DNA from: Prevotella sp.
Lineage (GTDB): Bacteria > Bacteroidota > Bacteroidia > Bacteroidales > Bacteroidaceae
NCBI GenBank assembly: GCA_022771265.1
Contig: JALFCG010000074.1
Span: forward strand, 1-58,297
DNA length: 58,297 nucleotides
Reading direction: 5' to 3'
The first letter of the stretch is position 1; every line of letters starts with the position of its first letter. The notes beneath the pieces were generated by a model. That model did no database searches. It worked only from the letters and a program-made list of their open reading frames with translations, and had not been told where the DNA came from. Below, piece after piece: positions 25,702 to 33,354 of this stretch. The translations under genes were made by a program, and so were the position numbers.

Positions 25702-27803
25702 TGAACAACAACAGTTTTACAATCACCAAAAGAGACGGAACGCAAGACAGTTTCTCACTTGACAAAATCATGAATGCCATAGTCAAAGCATTCAATAGTG
25801 TTGACGAACAGGCCGACCTCGGACTTATCTCAAAAATCATAAGCCATCTCGACATACACGAAAGCATAAAGGTGGAAGACATACAGAACCAGGTGGAAGT
25901 GGCTCTTATGAAAGAAGGTTACTACAAGGTAGCCAAGTCATTCATGCTATACCGCCAGCGCCATACCGAGGATCGTGAGACGATGGAAAAGCTCAAGTTC
26001 CTCTCCGAATACTGCGAAGCGGCAAATGCCGCTACAGGCTCTAAATACGATGCAAACGCTAACGTGGAGCACAAGAACATTGCCACCCTCATAGGCGAGT
26101 TACCAAAGTCAAACTTCATCCGCCTCAACCGTCGCCTGCTCACCGATCGTATAAAGAAAATGTACGGGAAAGAGCTTGCCGAACGCTATATCCACCTTCT
26201 CACACATCATTATATATATAAAAACGACGAAACATCTCTTGCCAACTACTGCGCTTCAATAACTATGTATCCATGGCTTATCGGCGGCACCACCTCAATA
26301 GGCGGCAATTCTACAGCTCCGACAAACCTGAAATCCTTCTGCGGTGGTTTTGTAAACATGGTGTTCATGGTGTCAAGTATGCTAAGTGGTGCTTGTGCCA
26401 CTCCAGAATTTTTGATGTACTTAAACTATTTTATTGGACTGGAATACGGAAAGGATTATTATAAGTTTGCAGACAAGGTGGTTGACCTCTCACTCAAACA
26501 GCGCACTATAGACAAGATGATTACCGACTGTTTTGAACAGATTGTATATTCCATCAACCAGCCCACTGGAGCTCGCAACTATCAGGCCGTATTTTGGAAC
26601 ATTGCCTACTATGACAAGCCATACTTCAAGAGTCTCTTCGGCGACTTCTACTTCCCTGACGGTTCAAAGCCCGACTGGGAAGGTCTGTCGTGGCTTCAGA
26701 AACGTTTCATGACATGGTTTAATGCTGAGCGCACCAAGACAGTACTGACCTTCCCTGTAGAAACCATGGCATTATTGTGCAAGGACGGCGACGTCATTGA
26801 CCAGGAGTGGGGTGACTTTACGGCAAAGATGTACAGCGAAGGCCATTCCTTCTTTACTTACATGAGTGACAATGCCGACTCCCTGTCCAGTTGTTGCCGA
26901 CTGCGAAACGAGATTCAAGACAACGGTTTTAGCTATACGCTTGGAGCGGGAGGTGTGTCAACAGGCTCAAAAAGTGTGCTCACCATCAACCTTAACAGGT
27001 GCATACAGCATGCCATCAACAACAAAATAGATTATAAGGAATACCTCTCCGAGATTGTTGATCTATGCCATAAGGTACAGCTAGCCTACAATGAAAACCT
27101 TAAGGAGCTTCAACGCCATGGCATGCTTCCCTTGTTTGATGCAGGATATATCAACATCGGTCGCCAGTACCTGACAATTGGAGTCAATGGACTTGTAGAG
27201 GCAGCAGAGTTCTGCGGGCTTCAGATATCAAACAACCCCGACTATCAAAAATTTGTTCAGACTGTATTGGGTGTCATCGAAAAATACAATAAACAGTACC
27301 GCACCAAGGACGTATTGTTCAATTGTGAGATGATTCCGGCAGAGAACGTTGGCGTAAAGCATGCAAAATGGGACAGGGAAGACGGGTATTTTGTTCCACG
27401 CGACTGCTACAACAGTTACTTCTACATTGTAGAAGACGAATCTTTGTCCATCATAGACAAATTTCAGCTTCATGGTGCTCCATATATCGAACACCTTACC
27501 GGAGGTTCAGCCCTTCACATGAATCTTGAAGAGCACCTGTCGCAGAAACAATACCGACAGTTGCTTCGTGTAGCAGCAAAAGAGGGATGCAACTATTTCA
27601 CCTTCAACATTCCAAACACGATATGCAACGACTGCGGCACGATAGACAAGCGTTACCTTAAGGAATGCCCGCACTGCCACTCAAAGAATGTTGACTACAT
27701 GACACGAATCATAGGCTACCTGAAGCGCGTCAGCAATTTTTCACAGGCACGCCAACAAGAATCAAATAGAAGATATTATTGCAAAAGCCATAATTTGAAT
27801 TAG
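25701..27803 (+). CDS. nrdD: anaerobic ribonucleoside-triphosphate reductase NrdD
   Basis: A 700-residue class III glycyl-radical enzyme making deoxyribonucleotides without oxygen. An N-terminal ATP-cone (residues 4-95, from FTITKRDGTQDSFSLDKIM) gives allosteric control. The catalytic barrel follows. Near the C-terminus is a zinc site, CNDCGTIDKRYLKECPHC, then the radical loop around TRIIGYLKRVSNFS, whose Gly is the likely radical site. The activase nrdG is three bases downstream. It fits an anaerobic gut organism. Confidence 0.95.
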   Translation: MNNNSFTITKRDGTQDSFSLDKIMNAIVKAFNSVDEQADLGLISKIISHLDIHESIKVEDIQNQVEVALMKEGYYKVAKSFMLYRQRHTEDRETMEKLKFLSEYCEAANAATGSKYDANANVEHKNIATLIGELPKSNFIRLNRRLLTDRIKKMYGKELAERYIHLLTHHYIYKNDETSLANYCASITMYPWLIGGTTSIGGNSTAPTNLKSFCGGFVNMVFMVSSMLSGACATPEFLMYLNYFIGLEYGKDYYKFADKVVDLSLKQRTIDKMITDCFEQIVYSINQPTGARNYQAVFWNIAYYDKPYFKSLFGDFYFPDGSKPDWEGLSWLQKRFMTWFNAERTKTVLTFPVETMALLCKDGDVIDQEWGDFTAKMYSEGHSFFTYMSDNADSLSSCCRLRNEIQDNGFSYTLGAGGVSTGSKSVLTINLNRCIQHAINNKIDYKEYLSEIVDLCHKVQLAYNENLKELQRHGMLPLFDAGYINIGRQYLTIGVNGLVEAAEFCGLQISNNPDYQKFVQTVLGVIEKYNKQYRTKDVLFNCEMIPAENVGVKHAKWDREDGYFVPRDCYNSYFYIVEDESLSIIDKFQLHGAPYIEHLTGGSALHMNLEEHLSQKQYRQLLRVAAKEGCNYFTFNIPNTICNDCGTIDKRYLKECPHCHSKNVDYMTRIIGYLKRVSNFSQARQQESNRRYYCKSHNLN

Positions 27804-27806
27804 AAC

Positions 27807-28277
27807 ATGCTGAAATATGTAAATACCGGTGTCGTTTTTCAGGAAATCCCTGACGAAGTGACGCTTTCCATCAACATATCCCGCTGCCCTTGCCATTGTC
27901 CAGGCTGTCATAGCCGATATCTATGGGAAGACATTGGCGAACCACTTACTGCAAGTAGCCTTGACAATATCATTAAGGAATGCAGAGGAGATATAACATG
28001 CGTATGCTTTATGGGAGGAGATGCGGAACCAGAGTATGTTGAGACACTAGCCAAGTTCATCCATCGCCAATACCCCGAACTGAAGGTAGGATGGTACAGT
28101 GGACGTTCGCGCGTACCTTATAATATTAACAAGATGCATTTCGACTACATAAAGCTAGGTCCTTACATCAAACACCTGGGTAACCTTCAACAACCCACTA
28201 CCAACCAGCGTTTCTACAGGAAAGTCATCGGCGACAGCTTTACCGACGTAACGTCCTTGTTTTGGAACAAACCCTGA
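27807..28277 (+). CDS. nrdG: anaerobic ribonucleotide reductase activating protein NrdG
   Basis: A 156-residue radical-SAM enzyme that makes the glycyl radical on NrdD using S-adenosylmethionine. The cluster motif is in SRCPCHCPGCHSRYLW (C-x3-C-x2-C, with one additional Cys). MGGDAEPEYVE and the C-terminal GPYIKHLGNLQQPTTNQRFY are also typical. It is three bases downstream of nrdD. Confidence 0.95.
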   Translation: MLKYVNTGVVFQEIPDEVTLSINISRCPCHCPGCHSRYLWEDIGEPLTASSLDNIIKECRGDITCVCFMGGDAEPEYVETLAKFIHRQYPELKVGWYSGRSRVPYNINKMHFDYIKLGPYIKHLGNLQQPTTNQRFYRKVIGDSFTDVTSLFWNKP

Positions 28278-28278
28278 T

Positions 28279-28340
28279 TGTGCTCGCGCACAGTAAAGAA
28301 ATGTAAAAAAGAGAAAAAACATGTTGTGTTCGCGCACAGT
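28279..28340. repeat. two copies of a 16-base hairpin sequence
   Basis: TGTGCTCGCGCACAGT (28279-28294) and TGTGTTCGCGCACAGT (28325-28340) differ at one base, and the change keeps pairing (C-G to U-G). Each can fold as TGTGY-TCGC-GCACA. Neither is followed by a T run, so they are not ordinary terminators. They begin just after the nrdG stop codon and end 55 bases before the next promoter. Confidence 0.6.
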
Positions 28341-28395
28341 CAATTGACTTGTATCAATAATAGCGATATTTCTGACACTTTGCATAATTTTTATA

Positions 28396-28426
28396 TTGAC
28401 AAATTACAAAAAAAGCATTACCTTTG
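28396..28426 (+). promoter_or_regulatory. promoter of the non-coding locus
   Basis: TTG at 28396-28398, a 20-base spacer and TACCTTTG at 28419-28426. Confidence 0.75.
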
Positions 28427-28519
28427 CATCGTCAAAAGACAAAAGGCATGATAATGCCGAGCACAAGAAAGAAAGGTTTTTAGTTATTTAGATAATTTGT
28501 TTCATAGACAATGTTTTTG

Positions 28520-28595
28520 GTTAGGTAATAGATTGTTAGTTTTAGGTTATTTGATTTTAGGTTTTTAGTTAGGTAATAGATTGTTAGTTTAGGTT
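28520..28595. repeat. 28-base direct repeat inside the non-coding locus
   Basis: GTTAGGTAATAGATTGTTAG begins both copies (28520-28548 and 28568-28595), which then read TTTTAGGTT and TTTAGGTT. The start-to-start distance is 48 bases. Confidence 0.8.
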
Positions 28596-28655
28596 TTAAC
28601 ACAAGGTATTAGAAAAGGTAAAAGATTGATTCAATTAAAAGGATAACAATGATGT

Positions 28656-28683
28656 AGGCAAAGCCGTGAGGCTGAGCCTTTTT
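28656..28683 (+). terminator. possible early terminator or attenuator hairpin
   Basis: AGGC, AA, AGCC, loop GTGA, GGCT, GA, GCCT, then TTTT. Two four-pair stems are stacked around an AA/GA internal loop and capped by a GNRA-type tetraloop, with a T run directly after. Confidence 0.65.
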
Positions 28684-28759
28684 GTGGGAGGAGGATAGAA
28701 ATTTCTCCAAAGTGAAAACAAGGAGAATTTAATAGAAATCATTAGTTTCAAATAGCAGA

Positions 28760-28797
28760 CAATGCCGTAGGAATTATTCCTTCGGCATTGTTGTTTT
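28760..28797 (+). terminator. terminator of the non-coding locus
   Basis: CAATGCCG pairs with CGGCATTG and an inner GGAA pairs with TTCC; TTGTTTT follows. It may also be used from the opposite side by the HD-domain gene ending at 28822. Confidence 0.85.
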
Positions 28798-28821
28798 ATA
28801 TGTCCTTCCATTTCAAGTCAT

Positions 28822-29466
28822 TCAACGGCAAGCCTTTTCCTCGCTATCATACAATCTGTTGAAAACATCTCTTAGCCGCGATGGTGTTGAGATAATGTCA
28901 CGCAACATCTTCAATTTCTCTGCATTGTCCGACTGAGGGATCCACAGTTTAATGTACCCATTAACGGAATATTTGTTTTCCATATGCTCAACAAATCGCT
29001 TCCATTGTTTTTCCTTGTCCATTTCCGGATAATTGAACAACCCAAACTGGACTGCTCTCTGAAACACGATGTCGGGATCAAGGTCACGGTCAGCTTCAGC
29101 CACTATTCTGCCATAAATGCTCCTCGGTGCATGCGCTGCCGAGGCACGGTGGTCCTCAATAGCCTCACGCATAATTTTTATTTGTTCAGCCGAAAACCAT
29201 TTTTTTAGCCGTGTGTCAGAAGCGAGAATCTTCCCTCCCGTAATGTGATGCACCGCCCTTGGCCCAGACATTCCAATGTCATGATATGCAGCGATGACGT
29301 AAGCCATATCAATATCGGCACCGACCTTTAGTGCAAGGTCGAGTGCACGTCTTATCACCCTGGTCACATGTCCGGTAGAGTGAGCTTTATCGAAATTCTG
29401 ATACTCGGGCAATATGTTTTTCTCAACAAATTCAACCAAGTCCAGTGAAGCTGTTTTGCTTTGCAT
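28822..29466 (-). CDS. HD-domain phosphohydrolase
   Basis: A 214-residue protein of the HD superfamily (metal-dependent phosphohydrolases). The metal motif is visible as HSTGHVTRVIRRAL near residue 25, then AAYHDIGMSG near 59 (the HD pair), with a further His in HHITGGKIL and an Asp in VAEADRDLDPD near 126. The substrate cannot be told from sequence; nucleotides or modified nucleotides are possible. It stands alone, and its start is divergent from menA. Confidence 0.88.
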   Translation of the reverse strand: MQSKTASLDLVEFVEKNILPEYQNFDKAHSTGHVTRVIRRALDLALKVGADIDMAYVIAAYHDIGMSGPRAVHHITGGKILASDTRLKKWFSAEQIKIMREAIEDHRASAAHAPRSIYGRIVAEADRDLDPDIVFQRAVQFGLFNYPEMDKEKQWKRFVEHMENKYSVNGYIKLWIPQSDNAEKLKMLRDIISTPSRLRDVFNRLYDSEEKACR

Positions 29467-29550
29467 ATATATATTGAAAATGGTATATGAATATAATTAA
29501 TATCTAAAAAAACTCAAATTGCTTGCAAATATAATCATTTATTTCTACTT

Positions 29551-30516
29551 TTGCAAACAAATTCTGTCAAAATACGAAAAAACATGCAAGAAAACAATAA
29601 TAACTCAAGAAGGCATAACAAAATAAGATGCAATTCTCCAAAGGCATGGCTACTTGCCTCACGCCCCAAGACGCTCACCGGAGCAGCAGTCCCCGTGATG
29701 ATAGGTCTTTCTCTTGCCTATATCGACTCAGCGGCATATCCATTACAGTCTTTCAATTGGACAGCAGCCGCACTTTGCTTTTTGTTTGCCATGATCATGC
29801 AAATTGACGCTAATTTCATCAATGACTTCTTCGACTATGCAAAAGGTACCGACGACATTGATAAAAGATTAGGTCCCCGCAGGGCTTGCGCACAAGGGTG
29901 GGTCACCCTCGACCGCATGAAGCACGCCATTGCCCTTATCACCTGCACTGCTTGCCTCGTGGGGTTACCATTAGTACTATATGGCGGTTTGGAGATGATA
30001 CTCATCGGTATTCTTTGCGTTCTGTTTTGTTTCCTTTATACCACACATCTTTCATATATGGGAATGGGCGACATTCTCGTTGTGGTTTTCTTCGGTATAT
30101 TACCAGTCACGACAGTTTATTACATTCAATACCATAGTCTCACCTGGCTTGTTTTCTGGGCGTCGTTAGCATGTGGCATAGCTATCGACTCACTGTTAAT
30201 AGTCAATAATTTCCGTGACCGCGACACTGACCGTGAATCAGGTAAGCAGACGATAGTCGTAAGGTTTGGCGGTAAAGCGGCACTAAACCTTTATCTTGTC
30301 ACTGGATGGATTGCCTACGCCATTTGCCTTCTGTTTTTGGCAGAAGGTCATCCATTGGCGTTTATCTTGCCTACGATATACATTGTTCTCCATTGTTACA
30401 CATACTTGAGAATCAAGCGCATCAACCGTGGCAAGGCCCTAAACGCCTGTCTTGGAGAAACAGCCCGTAACATTTTCGTCTATGGACTTACAGTCACCTT
30501 AGGTCTCCTTCTCTGA
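29551..30516 (+). CDS. menA: 1,4-dihydroxy-2-naphthoate polyprenyltransferase MenA
   Basis: A UbiA-family membrane enzyme (321 residues from 29551, or 310 from ATG 29584) that attaches the isoprenoid chain in menaquinone synthesis. LLASRPKTLTGAAVPVMIGL is the usual N-terminal signature. NFINDFFDYAKGTDD near residue 90 and NNFRDRDTDRESGKQT near 223 supply the two Asp-rich prenyl-diphosphate sites, with about eight membrane helices. The start at 29584 (MQENNNN) fits a typical length slightly better. Menaquinone is the main quinone of this group. Confidence 0.94.
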   Translation: MQTNSVKIRKNMQENNNNSRRHNKIRCNSPKAWLLASRPKTLTGAAVPVMIGLSLAYIDSAAYPLQSFNWTAAALCFLFAMIMQIDANFINDFFDYAKGTDDIDKRLGPRRACAQGWVTLDRMKHAIALITCTACLVGLPLVLYGGLEMILIGILCVLFCFLYTTHLSYMGMGDILVVVFFGILPVTTVYYIQYHSLTWLVFWASLACGIAIDSLLIVNNFRDRDTDRESGKQTIVVRFGGKAALNLYLVTGWIAYAICLLFLAEGHPLAFILPTIYIVLHCYTYLRIKRINRGKALNACLGETARNIFVYGLTVTLGLLL

Positions 30517-30536
30517 CAGAATCCTGTTATGGTGTT

Positions 30537-30689
30537 TTATCTGATATAATAGTAATAAATTGCGGCGAGTGCAGCAAGGACAGCCACAATCACTACTGTC
30601 TTTATCAGACAGCTTGCCACCTTCTTCACCACGAAGAAACCTACTATTACAAGTAGCAGAATAAAAACGTAATATACAAATGTCTCCAT
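30537..30689 (-). CDS. small two-helix membrane protein
   Basis: A 50-residue frame beginning METFVYYVFILLLVIVGFFV, then a polar KKVASC turn, a second hydrophobic segment and a YYYYIR tail. The codon pattern and the compact hydrophobic-turn-hydrophobic design suggest a real gene. An overlapping frame of 95 residues in the same region is rich in Arg and Cys and looks like a shadow. It lies downstream of the pseudouridine synthase gene on the same strand (38 bases after it). Function unknown. Confidence 0.6.
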   Translation of the reverse strand: METFVYYVFILLLVIVGFFVVKKVASCLIKTVVIVAVLAALAAIYYYYIR

Positions 30690-30727
30690 ATAAAATATTG
30701 ATTAACGGAATATATGTAAAACGGGAC

Positions 30728-31624
30728 TTATTTGAACAACCGTCTGAAAGCCGCCGGTATCTGAGTCTCAAACTCCATGCGCTCATGGGTCACAGGATGG
30801 GTGAAGCAAAGCACATAGGCATGAAGACACAAGCGGTGAACAGGGTCATCACCATTTCCATACTTTACGTCGCCGCACACGGGATGCCCCATATCAGCTG
30901 AATGAACACGAATTTGGTTCTTTCGTCCAGTTTCCAATTTGTATTCAACCAGCGAGTGCTCCGTAGTACGGTCAATCACACGAAAATGAGTCACGGCATA
31001 TTTTCCACCGTTGTCTACGGGTGAGGAATATGTAATGTAAGCCTTGTTGTCCTTCAGCCAGTTGGCAATAGTACCTTCATCGTTTTCCATTTCCCCACTT
31101 ACCACCGCGACATATCTTCTGTCATATACTATGTCGTGCCAATTATGTTCAAGGATTTGCTCCGTATCCATGTCTTTTGCATAAACCATAAGTCCACTTG
31201 TGTCTCTATCGAGTCGGTGCACTACGTGTGCCCTACATTTCTGTCGGCTTTTGTGGAAATAGTCATCAAGCACGCTTTTGACATTCAATGAGGAATGACC
31301 AGCAGCCATGGACAGGATGCCAATATTCTTTTCCACAACAATAATCCACCTGTCCTCATAAACGATATTAACATATCTGCTTTTGAATCCCTGTTGGTTG
31401 CGTTTCGATTGGCTTACAGCCACCTTCATTCCCGGTTTCAGGACATAATCGAATTGTGTCACGCACTTCCCGTTAACTTTTATTCCACGACCTTGCAGTG
31501 TTGCCTTGACTTTTGAACGCGATTCGTCCAGTGTCTGCAACAAATACTCCAACAAAGGCTGCTCCGACTTCACCTCGAAATGCTTATAGTCTCCAGGTGT
31601 GTTGTATCCGAATTTGTATCCCAT
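30728..31624 (-). CDS. RluA/RluD-family pseudouridine synthase
   Basis: A 298-residue enzyme converting uridine to pseudouridine in ribosomal or transfer RNA. An S4-like RNA-binding part comes first (LQTLDESRSKVKATLQGRGI near residue 30). The catalytic motif is HVVHRLDRDTSGLMVYAKD near 133, with its Asp. TGRKNQIRVHSADMGHPVCG near 232 is the second conserved block. Which RNA site it modifies is not decided by sequence. A minus-strand TAACTTTG box at 31649-31656 is the likely promoter. Confidence 0.92.
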   Translation of the reverse strand: MGYKFGYNTPGDYKHFEVKSEQPLLEYLLQTLDESRSKVKATLQGRGIKVNGKCVTQFDYVLKPGMKVAVSQSKRNQQGFKSRYVNIVYEDRWIIVVEKNIGILSMAAGHSSLNVKSVLDDYFHKSRQKCRAHVVHRLDRDTSGLMVYAKDMDTEQILEHNWHDIVYDRRYVAVVSGEMENDEGTIANWLKDNKAYITYSSPVDNGGKYAVTHFRVIDRTTEHSLVEYKLETGRKNQIRVHSADMGHPVCGDVKYGNGDDPVHRLCLHAYVLCFTHPVTHERMEFETQIPAAFRRLFK

Positions 31625-31824
31625 ACATTATTATTATTATTTCGGGCGCAAAGTTACAAAAAAAAATCCAACCTGCAAAGAAATCCTGTACAAGAAGAAT
31701 TGATTATTGTTGCATATAGCCTCACAATAATGCATATTTTTGCAATATTAATAAGGAACAAGTTAGTTAAACTTGACAAACACTAACAAAAAGAAAGTTT
31801 TTTGTAAATTTCTCAAGAAAAATG

Positions 31825-31855
31825 TTTGTTTTTTCAAGAATTTGTTATACCTTTG
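31825..31855 (+). promoter_or_regulatory. gdhA promoter
   Basis: TTTG at 31825-31828, a 19-base spacer and TACCTTTG at 31848-31855. This places the transcript start after the first in-frame ATG (31822) and supports translation from 31918. Confidence 0.8.
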
Positions 31856-31917
31856 CAACCGAAAACAAAAAAGCAAGAAAAAACAAGAATATAAACAACT
31901 ATAAAAAAGAAAGTTTT

Positions 31918-33255
31918 ATGAATGCACAACAAGTAGTAGAGGAACTGAAGCAAAGGTTCCCAAATGAGCCTGAGTATATTCAGGCAGTTAGTCAAGTACT
32001 TCCTACTATCGAGGAAGAGTACAACAAGCACCCTGAGTTTGAAAAGTCAAACCTCGTAGAGCGCCTTTGCATTCCCGACCGTGTCATTGAGTTCCGTGTG
32101 ACATGGACAGACGACCAGGGCAAGGTTCACACCAATATGGGTTATCGTATTCAGCACAATAATGTTATTGGTCCTTACAAGGGCGGTATTCGTTTCCACA
32201 AGTCTGTAAACCTCGGTATTCTGAAGTTCCTCGCTTTTGAGCAGACATTCAAAAACTCACTCACCACTCTTCCTATGGGTGGCGCTAAGGGAGGTTCTGA
32301 CTTCTCTCCACGTGGAAAGAGCGAAGCTGAGGTAATGCGTTTCTGCCAAGCATTTATGACTGAGCTCTACCGTCACATCGGTCCTGACGAAGACGTACCT
32401 GCAGGCGACATCGGTGTAGGAGGACGTGAGGTTGGCTATATGTTTGGAATGTACAAGAAGCTCACCCACGAATGGAGTGGTGTCCTCACAGGCAAAGGTC
32501 GCGAGTTTGGCGGTTCTCTCATTCGTCCTGAGGCAACTGGTTACGGTACTGTTTACTTCCTCCTCTCAATGCTTGAGACACGCGGTATCAGCCTTGAGGG
32601 CAAGAAGGTGCTCATCTCTGGTTCTGGTAATGTGGCACAGTACGCTACAGAGAAGTGCATCCAACTCGGAGCCAAGGTTCTCACCCTTTCTGACTCTGAC
32701 GGTTACATTTACGACCCGGATGGCATCGACCGTGCAAAGCTTGACTACGTTATGGAGCTTAAGAACATCGAGCGCGGACGTATCAAGGAATACGCCGAGG
32801 AATATCCCAATGCCGTATATCACGCTGGCGAGCGTCCATGGGGTGAAAAGGCAGACATTGCTCTTCCTTGCGCAACCCAGAACGAGATCAACGGCGAGCA
32901 GGCTCAGACACTTGTCAACAACGGAGTATTTGCCGTAGCAGAAGGAGCAAACATGCCTTCAACTCCAGAAGCTGTAAAGGCATTCCAGGATGCAAAGATT
33001 CTCTATGCTCCTGGCAAGGCTTCCAACGCCGGTGGTGTGGCAGTGTCAGGTCTTGAGATGAGCCAGAACTCTGAGCGTCTGAGCTGGACTTCTGAAGAGG
33101 TTGACAACCGTCTGAAGCTCATCATGAAGGACATCCACGAGAACTGTGTCAAATACGGCACTCAGCCTGACGGCTACATCAACTACGTCAAGGGTGCTAA
33201 CGTTGCTGGCTTCATGAAGGTGGCAAAGGCAATGATGGCACAAGGCATCGTTTAA
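31918..33255 (+). CDS. gdhA: glutamate dehydrogenase (hexameric, NADP type)
   Basis: A 445-residue enzyme forming glutamate from 2-oxoglutarate and ammonia, a main nitrogen entry route in Bacteroidota. The N-terminal domain has GGIRFHKSVNLGILKFLAFE and LPMGGAKGGSDFSPRGKS (catalytic Lys) near residues 88-130; DVPAGDIGVGGREVGYMFG is near 160. The coenzyme domain has VLISGSGNVAQYATEKC near 230. The start at 31918 gives the expected N-terminus MNAQQVVEELKQRFPNEPE. Codon choice is strongly biased, suggesting high expression. Confidence 0.97.
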   Translation: MNAQQVVEELKQRFPNEPEYIQAVSQVLPTIEEEYNKHPEFEKSNLVERLCIPDRVIEFRVTWTDDQGKVHTNMGYRIQHNNVIGPYKGGIRFHKSVNLGILKFLAFEQTFKNSLTTLPMGGAKGGSDFSPRGKSEAEVMRFCQAFMTELYRHIGPDEDVPAGDIGVGGREVGYMFGMYKKLTHEWSGVLTGKGREFGGSLIRPEATGYGTVYFLLSMLETRGISLEGKKVLISGSGNVAQYATEKCIQLGAKVLTLSDSDGYIYDPDGIDRAKLDYVMELKNIERGRIKEYAEEYPNAVYHAGERPWGEKADIALPCATQNEINGEQAQTLVNNGVFAVAEGANMPSTPEAVKAFQDAKILYAPGKASNAGGVAVSGLEMSQNSERLSWTSEEVDNRLKLIMKDIHENCVKYGTQPDGYINYVKGANVAGFMKVAKAMMAQGIV

Positions 33256-33291
33256 GCCAAACGACATTTTGCACATAATTTCTTGAATAAA

Positions 33292-33324
33292 AAGCGTGGC
33301 ATCCGATAATCAGATGCCACGCTT
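33292..33324. terminator. bidirectional terminator between gdhA and thrS
   Basis: A perfect 12-base stem (AAGCGTGGCATC / GATGCCACGCTT) with a 9-base loop lies between convergent genes, AT-rich on both sides. Confidence 0.88.
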
Positions 33325-33354
33325 ATTTCTTTTCTGTTTTTGAATCTCAAAAAA

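Larger units (their letters stand above)
28433..28797 (+). ncRNA. transcribed locus without a recognisable protein gene
   Basis: A clear promoter (28396-28426) and a strong terminator (28760-28797) bracket about 365 bases with no plausible long ORF. The 5' end has a GGCAT-GATA-ATGCC hairpin (28445-28458), within which an 11-codon frame MIMPSTRKKGF begins (28448-28483). An AT-rich stretch with a 28-base direct repeat follows. Then comes a compact GC-rich hairpin with a T run that looks like an early terminator (28656-28683), followed by purine-rich sequence. Two terminators in series after structured RNA suggest an attenuator or a small RNA with two lengths. It may also be a leader whose gene was lost. 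Confidence 0.55.

Noticed and set aside
30499..30786. 95-codon frame on the minus strand
   Set aside because: It overlaps the pseudouridine synthase gene and looks like a shadow; the 50-codon frame in this region makes a sensible membrane protein.
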